Positions 11,771-26,259 of a stretch of DNA of 64,000 nucleotides are shown here, piece by piece. Below the pieces are notes generated by a model. It searched no databases, had not been told where the DNA came from, and saw only the letters and a list, made by a program, of their open reading frames with translations. Position 1 is the stretch's first letter. Each line of letters starts with the position of its first letter. The DNA is from Amylostereum areolatum. Lineage: Eukaryota > Basidiomycota > Agaricomycetes > Russulales > Stereaceae. Position numbers and translations under genes: made by a program. The stretch is taken from positions 496,001 through 560,000 of the forward strand of contig SAXG01000013.1 in assembly GCA_012932865.1 (NCBI GenBank), given 5' to 3'.

Positions 11771-12702
11771 CAACGTCGGGCTACCACGAACAAGACCCCG
11801 AGTGTCTTCGGACTTCGGCAGAAGTCAAGGTGAATTTATGCTACCGATCTTGGGAGAATACGCACCAAGTTCGTCGAGGAGCGCTAAGCTACCGGGGTTA
11901 GCGATGGTTGTCTTCGCATTGAGTGCGCCCGTTCATGTTCTTGAGATCGATGTGTTTGCCACGAGCCACGAGGGCAATGAAGAGGACGAGGCCTTGAGGC
12001 CTTGAGGCCTTGAGAGGTCGACGCCGACTCGAGGCCATGGTGAATGTATACTGATTGCGATTGTAGCTGAATGAATGGCGAGAGTTTGAGCCGCGAAGGT
12101 TCGCGATGTATCCGCTGTACAATTTCGTGCGGCCAAGAGTTGGTGGACGTAGTGAGCAAAGAGAAACTCTGGATGACTCTGGAGAGTGCGGAAGATTGTC
12201 GTCGATATGTCGGTGCTCGCCCCCGGTGGGAGTGACTCTCGGGCTCTGAGCAAACCAGAGCGACAAGTCTTCTGGTTGGGTGATGGGTCAGCGACGGAAA
12301 ACTAACTCCGAGTGAGCACCAGACTCTCGACAGGTCAAGCGGGAGTCTGAGCAGGTACGCGGGAGTCTGGCGCCGTCCTCGTTGGGACGCATAACGCCGT
12401 CGGCTAACGAGGGTGACGATACGGAGGCCGAGATTAGACTCTCCTCAGCAAAGTCGGCGTTACAGGGGACCGCAGCGTAAAAAAACTTCCTGATAAGGCC
12501 GAGGCGAGACTTTATCGCCGCCTGTTGTCTGGGAAAAGTTCCGAAGGAGCCGAGATTGATTAGCCGCCGTCCGCTCGCCCGTCCATCTCCTCCTTGCTCA
12601 CAAGTGAGGTATAGAATGAAGACCTATGAAAGTGGGGAAGAGAGGAACCTGGAGAACGAGAATCAGGATAGGATTAGACGGTCGCGGTCACGAGGTACGT
12701 GT
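11771..12702. other. No gene seen; short tandem repeat
   Basis: No supported gene. A short tandem repeat of GAGGCCTT units, about three copies, lies near 11988-12016. Confidence 0.45.
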
Positions 12703-12856
12703 TTTCTCACGGAACGTAGTCCAAGTCTCTGTGGTAAGTTAGAGGCGCTTGAGGAGGGCGCCGCTGACACGAACGCGTTGACAGAAAGAAGTGCTGATCG
12801 CGCTTGCATCTGGATATGAACCACTCCTCAGACATCCACAGCTCCCCGACCAGTCC

Positions 12857-12863
12857 TATAAAG
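12857..12863 (+). promoter_or_regulatory. TATA box of the first ABC transporter
   Basis: TATAAAG within CCAGTCCTATAAAGACAAGC, about 119 bases before the ATG at 12982. The same context occurs before the paralogue at 35171-35177. Confidence 0.6.
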
Positions 12864-12981
12864 ACAAGCATGCGTCTGGCCCCTTCCTTTCCTCGTCAAC
12901 CCCCTGGGCCTTGTCGTTCTCTCCCGAATCTCCCCTCCTCCCTCCCCCCCTCCACTTCGGCCTCTGGCTATCTTTTCAGCC

Positions 12982-15900
12982 ATGAAGTCCGACGTCGACA
13001 ACAACCACGACGACGAACTCGGCGGGGAGTCTGTCGCCGTCCGCGAGGAGCGCGTTCTACATCTCGCCCGGCAGATGTCCCAGCTCTCGCGCGCAAACAC
13101 CCACCGCGAGAACGCGAACCCCTTCATCGACGCAGACACCGATCCCCGCCTCGATCCCACCAGCCCCAAGTTCAGCGCCCGCGAATGGATGAAGGCACTC
13201 GTCGGCGTCACCAGCAGCGATCCTGACAGGTTCCCCACCCGTACCGCGGGCGTGACGTTCAAGTGCGCACCCGCTTCTTTTGTTTCCGGAAATAAGTCTG
13301 ATCATTCGTTTCAGGAATCTCTCCGTGCATGGCTTCGGCAACCCCACCGATTATCAGAAGAACGTCGGAAACATCGTGCTTGCCTCGTTCGGGATGGCCA
13401 AGCGTCTACTGGGCTTCAAGGGTGCGGAGCAGAAGCTACAGATCCTTCGCAACTTTGACGGTCTTGTCAAGAGCGGCGAGCTTTTACTCGTCCTTGGACG
13501 GCCCGGAAGGTGGGGTTTTATTTTCCATCTGGCATCCCACCCTTGGCATCATTCCATTGTCATTTTTGGTGTCGGACTTTTCTAACGATCGTTCTATCTC
13601 TTTCCAGCGGTTGCTCCACTTTCTTGAAGACGATCGCCGGTGACACGCATGGCATATACGTCTCCGACGATTCCGAGATCTCATACCAGGGCATTCCGCC
13701 CGACGTCATGCACAAGAACTTCCGTGGAGAGGTCATATACAACGCAGAGACCGAGGTCCATTTCCCTAACCTGTTTGTTTCACTTTTTCTTCTTTACAGG
13801 TCCACGTGCTGATACAGTGGCATGCAGGACCGTCGGTGATACTCTTCTCTTTGCCGCCAAGGCCCGCTGCCCACGCACGCGCATCGACGGCGTATCACGC
13901 CACGATTATGCTGTCCACATGCGAAGTACATCGTTCCCTTCCTCCGCCCAATTGCATCCCTGACGTCGTCTCCCGCTAGATGCTGTCATGGCCATGTATG
14001 GTTTATCGCACACAATCAATACCCGTGTCGGGAACGACTTCGTTCGTGGTGTCAGGTGCGACTTGGTACACATGTGTTCCTACGAAATGTATTGAACTTC
14101 TTCGGCGGCCCTAGTGGTGGAGAACGGAAGCGTGTCTCGATCGCCGAGACCACCCTCAGCCACGCGCCCCTTCAATGCTGGGACAACTCGACCCGTGGTC
14201 TCGACTCCGCCACAGCTCTCGGTGGGCCTGCCCTCTCTACCCCCTCCTCCCGCATTTACACCCTCCCGAATAGAATTCATCCGTACTTTGCGCAATCAAA
14301 CAGAGTTCATGCACTCGACGGCGCTCGTCGCTATTTACCAGGCCTCCCAAAGCGCCTACGACATCTTCGACAAGGTTATCGTCCTGTACGAGGGCCGGCA
14401 GATCTACTTCGGTCGTACGACGGAGGCCAAGGCGTTCTTCGTTGACATGGGCTTTGAGTGCCCGAGCCGGCAGACGACGGGAGATTTCCTGACGTCGCTC
14501 ACGAACCCCGCGGAGCGCATCATTCGTCCCGGGTACGAGAACCGTGTGCCGCGTACGCCGGACGAGTTCGCCGCCAGGTGGCGCGATTCGGACACGCGCA
14601 AGCAGCTCCTGGTCGACATCGATGCGTACAACGCGCAGTACCCGGTCAATGGCCCCCATCTAGACGAGTTCAAGATAAGCAGGGCAAGCCAGAAGAGCAA
14701 GAACTTGTATGTCTTCCATTGATATCTCACCCCATACGGTTTTCTGACAGTTTCCGTGATGTCTACAGGAGCTCAAAGTCGCCCTACACGCTTTCTTTGT
14801 CCCTCCAGGTTCAGCTATGCATCGTCCGCGGTTTCCAGCGTCTCCGCGGCGATCTGACCAACTTCCACGTATCGGTACGTGCGCCCGCCATCTCGGCCCC
14901 TGACTCTTTCACTGAATGGCACTCCTGCTATTAGGTATTCGGCAACTTCATCATAGCACTCATCATCGCATCGGTCTTCTACAACCTCACTCCGGACACA
15001 GGCAGTTTCTTCTCGCGCGGGGCTTTGCTCTTCTTCGCCGTCCTTACGAACGCATTCGCGAGTGCTTTGGAAATCCTTACGCTTTATGCTCAGCGGCCGA
15101 TCGTGGAGAAGCATTCAAGATATGCGCTGTACCGCCCAAGTGCGGAGGCGCTCGCGTCCATGGTCGTCGACTTACCAACCAAGATAATCGTCTCCCTGTC
15201 GGTCAGTGCAATGTTCCCACCTTTCCCCCAAGAGACTAACGAGTATGCGAGCAGGTCAATATCACGCTGTACTTCATGTCAAACCTCCGCCGTGAGGCCG
15301 GCGCGTTCTTTATTTTCCTGCTCTTCTCGTTTGTGTGTACGTTGACGATGAGTATGGTATTCCGGTATGTTGACTCTAATCCACATTTTGCCGATTGATG
15401 CTGATTTTCGTCTGTCGTAGGACAATCGCTGCTTCGACACGAACCCTCTCCGCTGCCATGCCCCCTGCCGCGATGTTCATCCTCGCCCTGGTCATTTACA
15501 CCGGTTTCACCATCGTACGTAGTGTCTCTTCATGGAAGAAGATTTACTCACACGGACGTTCACAACGGTAGCCCACGCGGGATATGCTCGGCTGGTCGCG
15601 CTGGATCAACTACCTCGACCCGATTGCCTATGCATTCGAAAGTCTCATGGTCAATGAGTTCGATGGGCGGGTTTTCAGTTGCTCTCAGTACGTCCAATTT
15701 GTGCGCCATGTCACTTCTTTTCTCACGCTGACACCTGCACCATAGGTTCGTTCCTTCTGGACCTGGTTATACGGACATCGCCAACGCTGCCATAGCCGTG
15801 AGCACATCATTACTTCTACCAAGCCACTGGGATCTGACGAGGAGATTTATAGGGATTTGGCAACTCATCCGTCCTCTGCAATGCGCGTGGCGCATCGCCG

Positions 15901-18510
15901 GGTGCGAACTTCGTCAGCGGCCGTGATTTCCTCGAGACGTCCTACCAGTACCGTCGCAGTCATCTCTGGCGCAACCTCGGTATCCTCTTCGGTTTCATGG
16001 CATTCTTCGCTTTCACCTATCTGTTCGCGACCGAGAAAATCAGCGCGAAGAAGTCCAAGGTGCATTTCTTTCTCTGTCATCTGTGTCCAGACCATCCGAC
16101 TGATCTAATGTACAGGGTGAGGTTCTTGTTTTCCGCCGCGGCCATGTCCCCAAGGCTGCTCGCAAGGACCGCGAGTCCGACGACGGTGAGAAGGAGCATA
16201 TCACGGATCGCGGTTCGGTCGACTCGGAGCAGACGGTGGCGGCGATACAACGGCAGACGAAGACCTTCCAGTGGAGCGACGTGTGCTACGACATCACAAT
16301 CAAGGGAGAAGGTCGTCGCATCCTAGACCACGTCGACGGCTGGGTTAAGCCTGGCACCCTCACTGCGCTCATGGGCGTGTCTGGTGCCGGAAAGACGACA
16401 CTGCTCGACGTGCTCGCGACGCGTACCACCATGGGCGTCATCACCGGCGAGATGCTTGTCAACGGCCACCCCCGCGATATCTCCTTCCAACGCAAGACCG
16501 GCTACGTCCAGCAGCAGGATCTTCATCTGGAGACGTCCACCGTGCGCGAGGCCCTTGAGTTCTCGGCCCTGTTGAGGCAGAGCCATACCATTCCCCGCGA
16601 AGAGAAGATCGCATATGTGGACGAGGTGATTCGCTTGTTGGAGATGGAATCGTATGCGGAAGCCGTCGTCGGTGTGCCCGGCGAGGGCCTGAACGTCGAG
16701 CAGCGGAAACGGTTGACGATCGGTGTCGAGGTGCGTCGTTCCAACACCTATGCTGAGATACGTTGCTAACTGAACCTGGTCTTGTGGATAGCTTGTCGCG
16801 AAGCCTGAGCTTCTCCTGTTCTTCGACGAACCCACCTCTGGTTTGGACTCACAGACGGCCTGGTCGATCTGCCAGCTCATGCGCAAACTTGCGAACAACG
16901 GTCAAGCCATCCTTTGCACGATTCATCAGCCTTCGTACGTTGTCTGCCTCTGAATTGTGCGGGATGCATCTTGACCACTCGACTCGTTCAGGGCCATGCT
17001 CATCCAGGAATTCGACCGGCTGCTCTTCTTGGCCAGGGGCGGAAGGACCGTTTACTTTGGCGAGATGGGCCCGAACTCGTCGACATTGACCAACTATTTC
17101 GAGAAGAATGGTGCTCACCCTTGTCCCCCGGATGCCAACCCCGCCGAATGGATGCTCGAGGTATGGCTTTTACTCTTTTCCGTCCCTCCCAATGCTGAAT
17201 GCGTCTCCTACAGGTTATTGGTGCTGCTCCCGGACACACGACAGATCGCGACTGGCATGAAGTGTGGAAGGCAAGCCCCGAGCGTGCACAAGTCAAGGAC
17301 GAGCTAGCTCGTATGAAGGTTGAACTTGCGCGCCTTCCCGACACCGGCGTCTCTCCCACAGGAACCAGCACATTCGCCACGCCAATGTGGTCCCAGTACT
17401 GCGAGTGTCTCAAGCGTGTCTGGCAGCAATACTGGAGGACGCCAAGCTATATCTACGCGAAGAGTAAGCAACCTTCTACATGATTGCTCTCGTACTCACT
17501 GATCATTGTTGCATCGTCTAGTGAGTCTCTCAGCCGTGACTGCCCTTTTTATCGGGTTCTCGTTCTTCAAGGCAGAGAACTCGCAGCAAGGCCTCCAGAA
17601 CCAGATGTTCTCCGTGTTCATGCTCTTCACCATCTTCAACAACTTGGTGCAACAGATCCACCCGCAGTTCGTCGCCCAGCGGTCCCTGTATGAGGCCCGC
17701 GAGCGTCCGAGCAAGGCGTACTCTTGGCAAGCGTTCATCCTCGCGCAGATCACCATCGAGTTCCCGTGGCAGATTCTCACCGCCGTCATCACCTTCTTCT
17801 GCTGGTACTACCCCATCGGCCTCTACCGCAATGCTATTCCCACCGACGCCGTCACCGAACGCGGCGGGCTCATGTTCCTCTTCGTCCTCGCCTTCTTCCT
17901 CTTTTCCTCCACGTTCGCGCACATGACCATCGCTGGCAGCGAGACCGCCGAAGCGGGGTCCAACCTCGCGGGCCTGTGTTTTTCGTTGTGCCTCCTCTTC
18001 TGCGGTGTCCTCGCGACGTCGTCCCAGCTCGGGTGGTGGATCTGGTTCAACCGCGTCTCGCCATTCACCTGGCTCGTCGGCGGCATGCTCGCGACCGCCG
18101 TCGCGGGAACGGATGTTGTGTGCTCTGACATCGAGTACCTCATCGTCGACCCACCCGCCGGAGAGACGTGCAGCCAGTACCTGACATCCTTCGTGACCGC
18201 GGCAGGCTCTACCCTCTTCAACCCGAACGCGACGAGCCAGTGCAAAGTCTGCCTGCTTTCGACGACGGACCAGTTTCTTGCGGCGGTGGACATCGACTTC
18301 AAGGACCGCTGGCGCAACTTCGGCCTGATGTGGGTCTACATCGGGTTCAACATTTGCGGCGCGATCTTGATCTACTACCTCGCGCGCGTGCCGAAGGCGT
18401 CGGCGGCGAAGGAGGTGCTTACGACGAGTTCTACGGAGGTTCCCAAGACGCAGTCCACGCGGTCGCGGTCGGAGGACGCGCCGGCGTCGCCCGCGGAGAA
18501 GGAGGCTTAG
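12982..18510 (+). CDS. PDR-type (ABCG) multidrug ABC transporter, copy 1
   Basis: A full-size plasma-membrane pump of the yeast Pdr5/Cdr1 class, expected to export drugs, toxins or lipids using ATP, roughly 1,480 residues in the order NBD1-TMD1-NBD2-TMD2. The ATG at 12982 opens an acidic N-terminus with NPF and a SAREWMKAL segment. NBD1 has the class-typical degenerate Walker [15 protein letters not shown] (Cys for Lys, near residue 155), signature [10 protein letters not shown] and Walker [16 protein letters not shown]1 includes [17 protein letters not shown] and later hydrophobic spans. NBD2 has a standard Walker [14 protein letters not shown] but a degenerate signature LNVEQRKRL, with Walker [19 protein letters not shown]2 ends near [20 protein letters not shown], with a Ser-rich tail. 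About 20 exons are joined by short introns (first ones 13263-13314, 13510-13607, 13773-13827). No disruption was seen. Confidence 0.95.
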
Positions 18511-19666
18511 AGCGCTGTCCAGCATGAGGCCGTTTTAGCTTGCTTTTTGCGTAGGGTGCTCATCTTGAGTGCTTGTCCGTCCCAATCATTTTTATTCTCT
18601 TGGATATAGATCCCCTGGACGCTCGTTTCCTAGACTCACCTCATTACTTTGCCTACTTGCATCGCACGCTACAGTGTAGGTTACATTCCCCTTTTCCTTA
18701 CGCTTACCATTTCTACATCTACCACCTTCCTGGCGTGTGCGTTTTCCTCTGACGCGCGTAATCCACCTATCCATGCTCGACAAGACGAAGTTTACGATAC
18801 ATATCCAATATATGAGCTATGTTTCGGTGTCATTTTACTTTATTCGTTCAATCGTTGTATTCCTCCGTGGAAGGCTGTGCACCCTCAACTGCCCCGTCAT
18901 CATAATATTTGGGACGCCTGTGCTACTACCCAAGGACTGTAGGGCGGCGGAAGGGCCTCCAGTACGTATTAATTCCATCGTATGGACATGGCGGTGTAAT
19001 ATAGCTGGTGCAGGGTTGCTAACTTGAGATTGTGTTCCACAGTCCCTGCATATCACTCCCGCTCATCGCCCTCCTACCTATGTAGCCTGCTGACGACGCT
19101 CACGTTGAGTTTTCCGACTCGATTCCGTGAAGTAGACGGACTAGGACGAAACGGGCCGCGAAAAGCCGTGCTCGGAACCGTCGACGTCGGTCGCTGTCGG
19201 TCGGTACGCCGTTACGTTGCCGCTAACGCGCCCGTACGCGCCCACGCTCACCTTCTCTCCGTTCGCGATCCTGTGCTCCCGAACACTGCTGCCTCTCTCC
19301 TCCTGTGCATGCTTTTTCTTTTTTCGAATTCGAGACGTCGAAACGCGGAACGCACGCCTGACGTCGCCCTTCTCTTGCTCCTCAACGCATTGCGCCGGCC
19401 GCATGGGACCTTTTCTCTCGGAATTTTGGGCGGACGGGTGACTCACTACGGACAGCGGCGCACCGCATACGACATCAGCATCATAGGCGGCTTCGAGTCT
19501 TTGACTAGACAGGTGTACTCATGTGGGCGGATCCTGATATATAAAATCCGTGTCTGGATGCTGCGCTTGGTGGTATCTTGGTATCTTTTTTCCCTCGACT
19601 TCCCGCACCCGCACCCGCATCCAGCTGTCACACCCCCACCACACACCCCAAGGTCATCGGAAACAC
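18511..19666. other. No gene seen
   Basis: About 1.15 kb downstream of the ABC gene with only overlapping low-quality frames. It probably holds the ABC 3' untranslated region and the promoter of the small gene that follows. A TATATAAAAT-like run near 19540 could serve that promoter. Confidence 0.45.
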
Positions 19667-20178
19667 ATGGACTTCCTATCAACGGTTCTGCGTCAGCTTG
19701 CGGAAGGTCCGCCGCCTGCAGGAGCCGGACGCGACTCGAGGCAGGGGAGGACGTATACAAGTGAGGAGAACGCAGGCGAGTTCCTTACTGGCCCAGATCC
19801 CCACTGGTGAGCGTCGCATCCACACCCAACCATCTACCCTTGCAACGACACACCGCTGAATCGTGGTCGACACGATCTTCTCTAGGGTGCCCACACCATA
19901 CGACAGCCTCCCCCAAACTCCGTCCCGGCGCACGCGTGGCTCTTCCAACTCGTACGTATCCCTCCCAATTCACCCCTTCCCCATCGTCACCCCCACGATC
20001 GTTCTCAATGCCGTCCACTCACGGTTCCGCGTCTAGTCGCGTGCACGTCGAGTCTACCACGACAGCGTCCTCGGCGATGTTTAGTACTGTGCCGGTGGTG
20101 AATGCGGGAAGGCCGTCGAGACCGTTAGGGGGGGCGGGGGTGGTCAAGGTTCAAGGAAGCGGGGGCGTCCGACGTTGA
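19667..20178 (+). CDS. Small unrecognised protein, three exons
   Basis: An ATG at 19667 and two well-formed introns give a continuous protein of about 113 residues. The first intron runs from GTGAGC at about 19807 to CTCTAG at about 19885; the second from GTACGT at about 19951 to GTCTAG at about 20035. The product starts MDFLSTVLRQLAEGPPP, has a basic middle (PSRRTRGSS) and a Gly/Val-rich end with a stop at 20176-20178. Frames on both sides of each intron join without a stop, which supports a real gene. No known domain or signal peptide was seen; most of the protein looks disordered. Confidence 0.5.
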
Positions 20179-20600
20179 CTGGTGCGGCGGGGCGGCGGGA
20201 TGTCGGGTTCGTCTTGATTTCGACTGAACGGTTCACCGGACGGTCGTCGTGAGGTCGTGCAATCATGTATCATAAGTATCAGTACTACTTATTATGCTAC
20301 CCGTTAATCGAGGATACCCTAGACACGGACAAATGAACACTGCGTTGACGGTTGTATGAACTTCTCCCAAAGCGTAAGTAGCATAGTCTTCTAAAGCAGA
20401 CGTCGATGGAGTCAACCCTCGTACTTACCTCGGGATCCTCTCATCAAAGTAGTAAGTAGCTAACTGGGCAATGATTAATGAATGACCGTGGGGCCACGCG
20501 TGACGTCAGAGCCGCTGCCGACTTGGAGTCAGCCTCGGCTTTCGACCACAACGCGCAACGCACGCTCTCCTTGCATCTGCCGTCCCCCTCGAATCTCAGC

Positions 20601-21904
20601 ATGGTCGTCTCAAAGAAGATTATGACAGAGATAGCCCAGCTTATCCCTCCACTGAATGGAACGTTGCACAAGGGACAGTCTGGTGAGCAAGGCCGTCATC
20701 GATAGCTCACGACGTCAGTCGCGGCTCAAAGCACCGTTCAGGACGGGTTGGCGTGCTCGGTGGCGCGCTTGAGTGCGTATCGGCTCCCACCTCGGCGTGC
20801 CGTCGTGCTGAACGTTGAGCAGTTACACCGGCGCACCGTTCTTCGCGTCGATATCGGCCCAGCGTGTGGTACGAGTCTTTTTACGCGGGCGCAGTACTTG
20901 AAGTTGGAACTGGCGGCTGATGGAATGGCGCAGGGTGTGGACCTCTCGCATGTCATTTGCTCGCCCACGGCTGCGGGAGCTATCAAGTCGTATTCTCCCG
21001 ACCTCATCGTACACCCCATTCTCCGCGAAGACGCGTGCGTTCCACCCGCCCTCTCTCCTTTCCACATTTGGTCTCATTCCACCCAAACGATTCTCAGCGC
21101 CTTGTCCTCCGTGCGGTCGGAATTGTCCGGCCTCCTTTCCCGACTGCACGTCCTCATCATCGGCCCTGGCCTGGGACGGGAGGCTTACATGCAGTCGTTC
21201 GCGCGCGAGGCGCTGACCATTGCCAAGGAGCAGGGCATGTTCCTCGTGCTCGATGCGGACGGGCTGTTCATGGTCGGCCAGGATCTGTCGCTCATCAAGG
21301 GCTATCGACGCGCGGTGCTCACGCCCAACGTCGTTGAGTTCAAACGGTTAAGCCAGCAGGCGGTGAGTCGCGTCTCCTGGCGAGGTACGATGTGACTCAT
21401 GGATACGCTCAGGGCGTGGATCCCGAGACGCCGCCGGAGAACCTGGCCTCGATGTTATCGAGGGCCCTCGGAGGCGTGACGGTGCTCCAGAAAGGCAATC
21501 AGGACATTATCGCGTCGGACACCACCAGCGCTGCGTCGGATGCGAAGGCATCTAAAATTCCCGCATCGGACAGGGAGGAAAACGAAGTTGTCGTCGTGGA
21601 CACACCCGGCGGACTGAAGCGGTGCGGTGGACAGGGAGACGTGCTCAGCGGGAGCGTTGGCGCGTTCCTCTCATGGGCGAAGTGCTACGAGGACGGGGCG
21701 TTTGGAGACAAGAGCGTGCCGGTGTCGCGGATGCCGTTGCTGGCGGCGACGGGGGCGAGTATGCTGACGCGAACGACGTCGAGGATCACGTTCGAGCGGC
21801 AAGGGAGAGGGATGGTAACGCAGGACATGCTGCAGGACATCGGTAAGGCGTTTGGGGACGTGTTTGGGCACGGGCAGAGTAGTGGTAAAGGCGGAAAGCT
21901 GTAG
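20601..21904 (+). CDS. ATP-dependent (S)-NAD(P)H-hydrate dehydratase
   Basis: Repairs damaged NADHX/NADPHX by ATP-dependent dehydration back to NAD(P)H; the family is the YjeF C-terminal/CARKD type. The ATG at 20601 gives a first exon with [18 protein letters not shown], spliced to [20 protein letters not shown], which is the family's N-terminal block. Later blocks are [45 protein letters not shown] and [15 protein letters not shown], the nucleotide-binding end of the family, followed by [15 protein letters not shown]. Introns are short; joins at GA|T in the LDY codon and before GVDLSH restore the family sequence exactly. The stop is at 21902-21904. A Ser/Ala/Lys-rich insert around [15 protein letters not shown] is probably a surface loop. 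Confidence 0.93.
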
Positions 21905-22093
21905 ACGTCATATTGTGCGTCAATGTATGTACCGATAAGGATATTTAGCGGGAAAGCTGCTCTTTGTGCGCGAAAGTGGGACTGCCGGATAAGGAAGGGC
22001 TACATAACGGGAGGCCTGGAGCTGAACGAACGTTGGTCTTGACCTCGACCACCGCCCACATCATCTCCCGCAACCCTCTGCTCGCCGTCGACG

Positions 22094-24085
<1,992 letters not shown>

Positions 24086-25012
24086 ATGTTCGTGCGCGAC
24101 GTGGCAGGTGGACGGCGGGGGACGGGAGTTATCTAGGCATTTTCTGCCTTATACATGGAGCGAAGGGGAACCGGAACTGGAACTGGAGAAGGGCGGCAAT
24201 GTGTATTTGTGTTTTGTATGCAAATGGAGCGTTTTGTTTCTGGATTTTCTGCCGCTCGTCAGCGCGTCAGCGTTCGTCCGGCATTCATGGATTCATCCAT
24301 GGTTCCTTTTCCCTCACGTTAACGGCGGTGATCCTGCTATCATTTAGAGTTTTGTTCCTTTGTGGCGGCGATGCCGGGGAGGACCACGCTTCAGTAACAT
24401 CTGGACTTCTGTTCTTTTTCAATCGCGAGGGCTCCAGAAGTTTGATGAGTGTTTTCTCTAGGAGCTGATGACGTGAAGCGAGCATGACTTTTGTGCGGTT
24501 CCCAAGAGGGTGACGCTGGGGAGCCCAACTCCCTCTCATGAGTCTGACCGGCCGTCGTCGTCGCCTTTCAACCTGCACCCAATGCTGGGGTTCCCAACCA
24601 GTCGGGTTCATGCAATATCCCCAACCAGGAGTTTGGCCGGTTCGAACCTTCGATCTCGTGCAACGCTCCCGGATGTTGATGGATATCGCCACCAGCATAT
24701 GGCGCCCCCGGTGACCGCGCCATACCACGGTGCCCAAGTCGTCGGCAGGTGACATTCCGACGTTGATCTCTCAGACTGCCTCCGCGGACTCGTTCTGCTT
24801 AATCGGGCTCTCGAGGACGCCAGGTGATGAGAGAAAGGAACTTTGTGATTCTTTGTACAAACGCGCGCTGCTATAACCATAAAGTATAAAAAGAAGGAAC
24901 GTACGAGTACGCTACGTTCCCGTGGCTATACACAGATTGTACAACAACAGATACTTATAGTGTACATGGTTCGTCCCGCGGGGCGTTGGATTGGTGGTGA
25001 TGTGATGTTGAA
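24086..25012. other. No gene seen
   Basis: About 900 bases between convergent genes. It contains open frames on both strands without ATG-led structure or recognisable domains. GGTTCGAACC at 24639-24648 resembles a tRNA T-loop, but no cloverleaf could be built around it. Confidence 0.45.
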
Positions 25013-26259
25013 CTAGTGCGATGTGAAGAGCCTGTAATAACCTGGAAGGATGTGCACCATCGATAGCCAGACCTAGAACACCGACATCCCCCTGTCAGCC
25101 GCCCCGCTCTAGTCGAAAAGAGGGGGAGAGGGGGGGGCATCACGCACGTTATACCAGTAGTAGGTGATCTGGTCCTCCGGCACCGTCCTGAGCGTGTAAA
25201 ATCGCACGCCGATCATCGCCGCCAGCGAGACGAAGGCGACGGTCATGTACGCGTCGAGCGCCCACACGTACGACAACAGGGCTGACCATGCGAGGAGCGT
25301 CACCCCGATGCTCCATCGCGAGAAGGAGGGGTACAGGATCGGGATCGTGCGCCGACCCACGGCGCGATCGCCGTCCTCGTCTTTGAAGTCCTGCGCGTGA
25401 ATCGTCGTCGCGATGACCCCCGCGCTCGCGAGGACGGCGCGCACGGCGGTGCGGTCGAGGGCGTGACGGTTGGCGCCTGTTTCGTTCGGTTCGAGTGAAG
25501 TCGATCCGGCCGCGGTGCGGGCGTGCGGGCGTTATGGGCGGTCCAGGGCGATGTAGACGGCGACATTTACGAACAATGTATTGAATGCGGAAATTCGGGC
25601 ACAAGGGGCGTGTGGAGAGATGGAGGGAAAATGCATCAACGGTGCGTAATTAGCAGGGGTTGTTATTGTTCGGAAAGGAGCGGGGGTACGGAGATGGCGT
25701 ACCTGCGATGAGTGTCGCACCGAGCTCGAAGGACGCGTATCCGAGCCCGTTCAAACCGTTCTTGAACCACCAGCGCGTGCTCCATTGGCGGTCGTCGTAC
25801 AACATCGTGAGGATGATCACGCCCGCGCACCCGTAGATGGTCTCGAGACTATAGCAGGCGGAGAGAAGGAGGCAGATGGGGATGGAGAGCCACCGGAGGC
25901 GGATGGCGTTATCTAAGGAGATGCGGCCGGAGGGGATGGGGCGATCGCTTTTGTTGATAGCATCTTCCTCTGGAGAGAGCGTTTGGTTGGAAAGCGTGAA
26001 TTGGAAGGCCATGCACCAGATCCAGAAGATGACGTGCGGGAGGCGTGACCAGGTGAGGATGGGCGCCGCGGCGACGGCGAAGAAGGACTACGGAAGGAAG
26101 GCGAGGACGGAACGGCGTCGGGGCGGTTGGTGAGCGGAAGGGGTTAATGAGAGCAACGAAGACACTCACGATGGGGATGACCATCGTCTTGATGTCCGAC
26201 TTGGTGAACAGAAATGTGGTGTAGACCGCAGAGGCGACGGCGTCGAGAGCGGAGGCCAT
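25013..26259 (-). CDS. UbiA-family prenyltransferase or terpene cyclase
   Basis: A multi-pass membrane protein of the UbiA superfamily. The ATG at 26257-26259 starts MASALDAVASAVYTTFLFTK with SDIKTMVIPI. Exon 2 carries the first metal/diphosphate site region (NQTLSPEEDAINKSDRPIPS), followed by hydrophobic helices (LSIPICLLLSACYSLE, VIILTMLY). A later exon carries the second acidic motif QDFKDEDGDRAVGRRTIPI and more helices. The last exon reads VWLSMVHILPGYYRLFTSH, with the stop at 25013-25015. Introns have GT-AG ends, and the joins at IPIV and YYWYN fit. Known members include prenyltransferases for quinones, heme and lipids, and, in basidiomycetes, UbiA-type sesquiterpene cyclases; the substrate cannot be told from this sequence. 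No biosynthetic partner genes lie next to it. Confidence 0.8.

Larger units (their letters stand above)
12703..18510 (+). repeat. Left arm of the ABC-transporter inverted duplication
   Basis: This segment is repeated in inverted orientation at 29559-35347. Similarity begins in the promoter (TTTCTCACGGAACGT, then GAGGGCGCCGCTGACACGA) and runs through the whole coding region with the same intron positions. It stops at about the stop codon; the 3' flanks are unrelated. Confidence 0.85.

Noticed and set aside
13490..13620. Missing Walker A lysine in NBD1 of both ABC transporters as a possible inactivation
   Set aside because: Cys in place of Lys in NBD1 is normal for fungal PDR transporters, which have one degenerate ATP site.
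17530..18525. 331-residue open frame antisense to the last exon of the first ABC gene (and its equivalent at 29430-30542)
   Set aside because: It is a highly charged Arg/Glu-rich shadow of the conserved transporter exon in GC-rich DNA, without domain or start context.
24620..24720. tRNA-like GGTTCGAACC at 24639-24648
   Set aside because: No acceptor, D or anticodon stems could be built around it on either strand.
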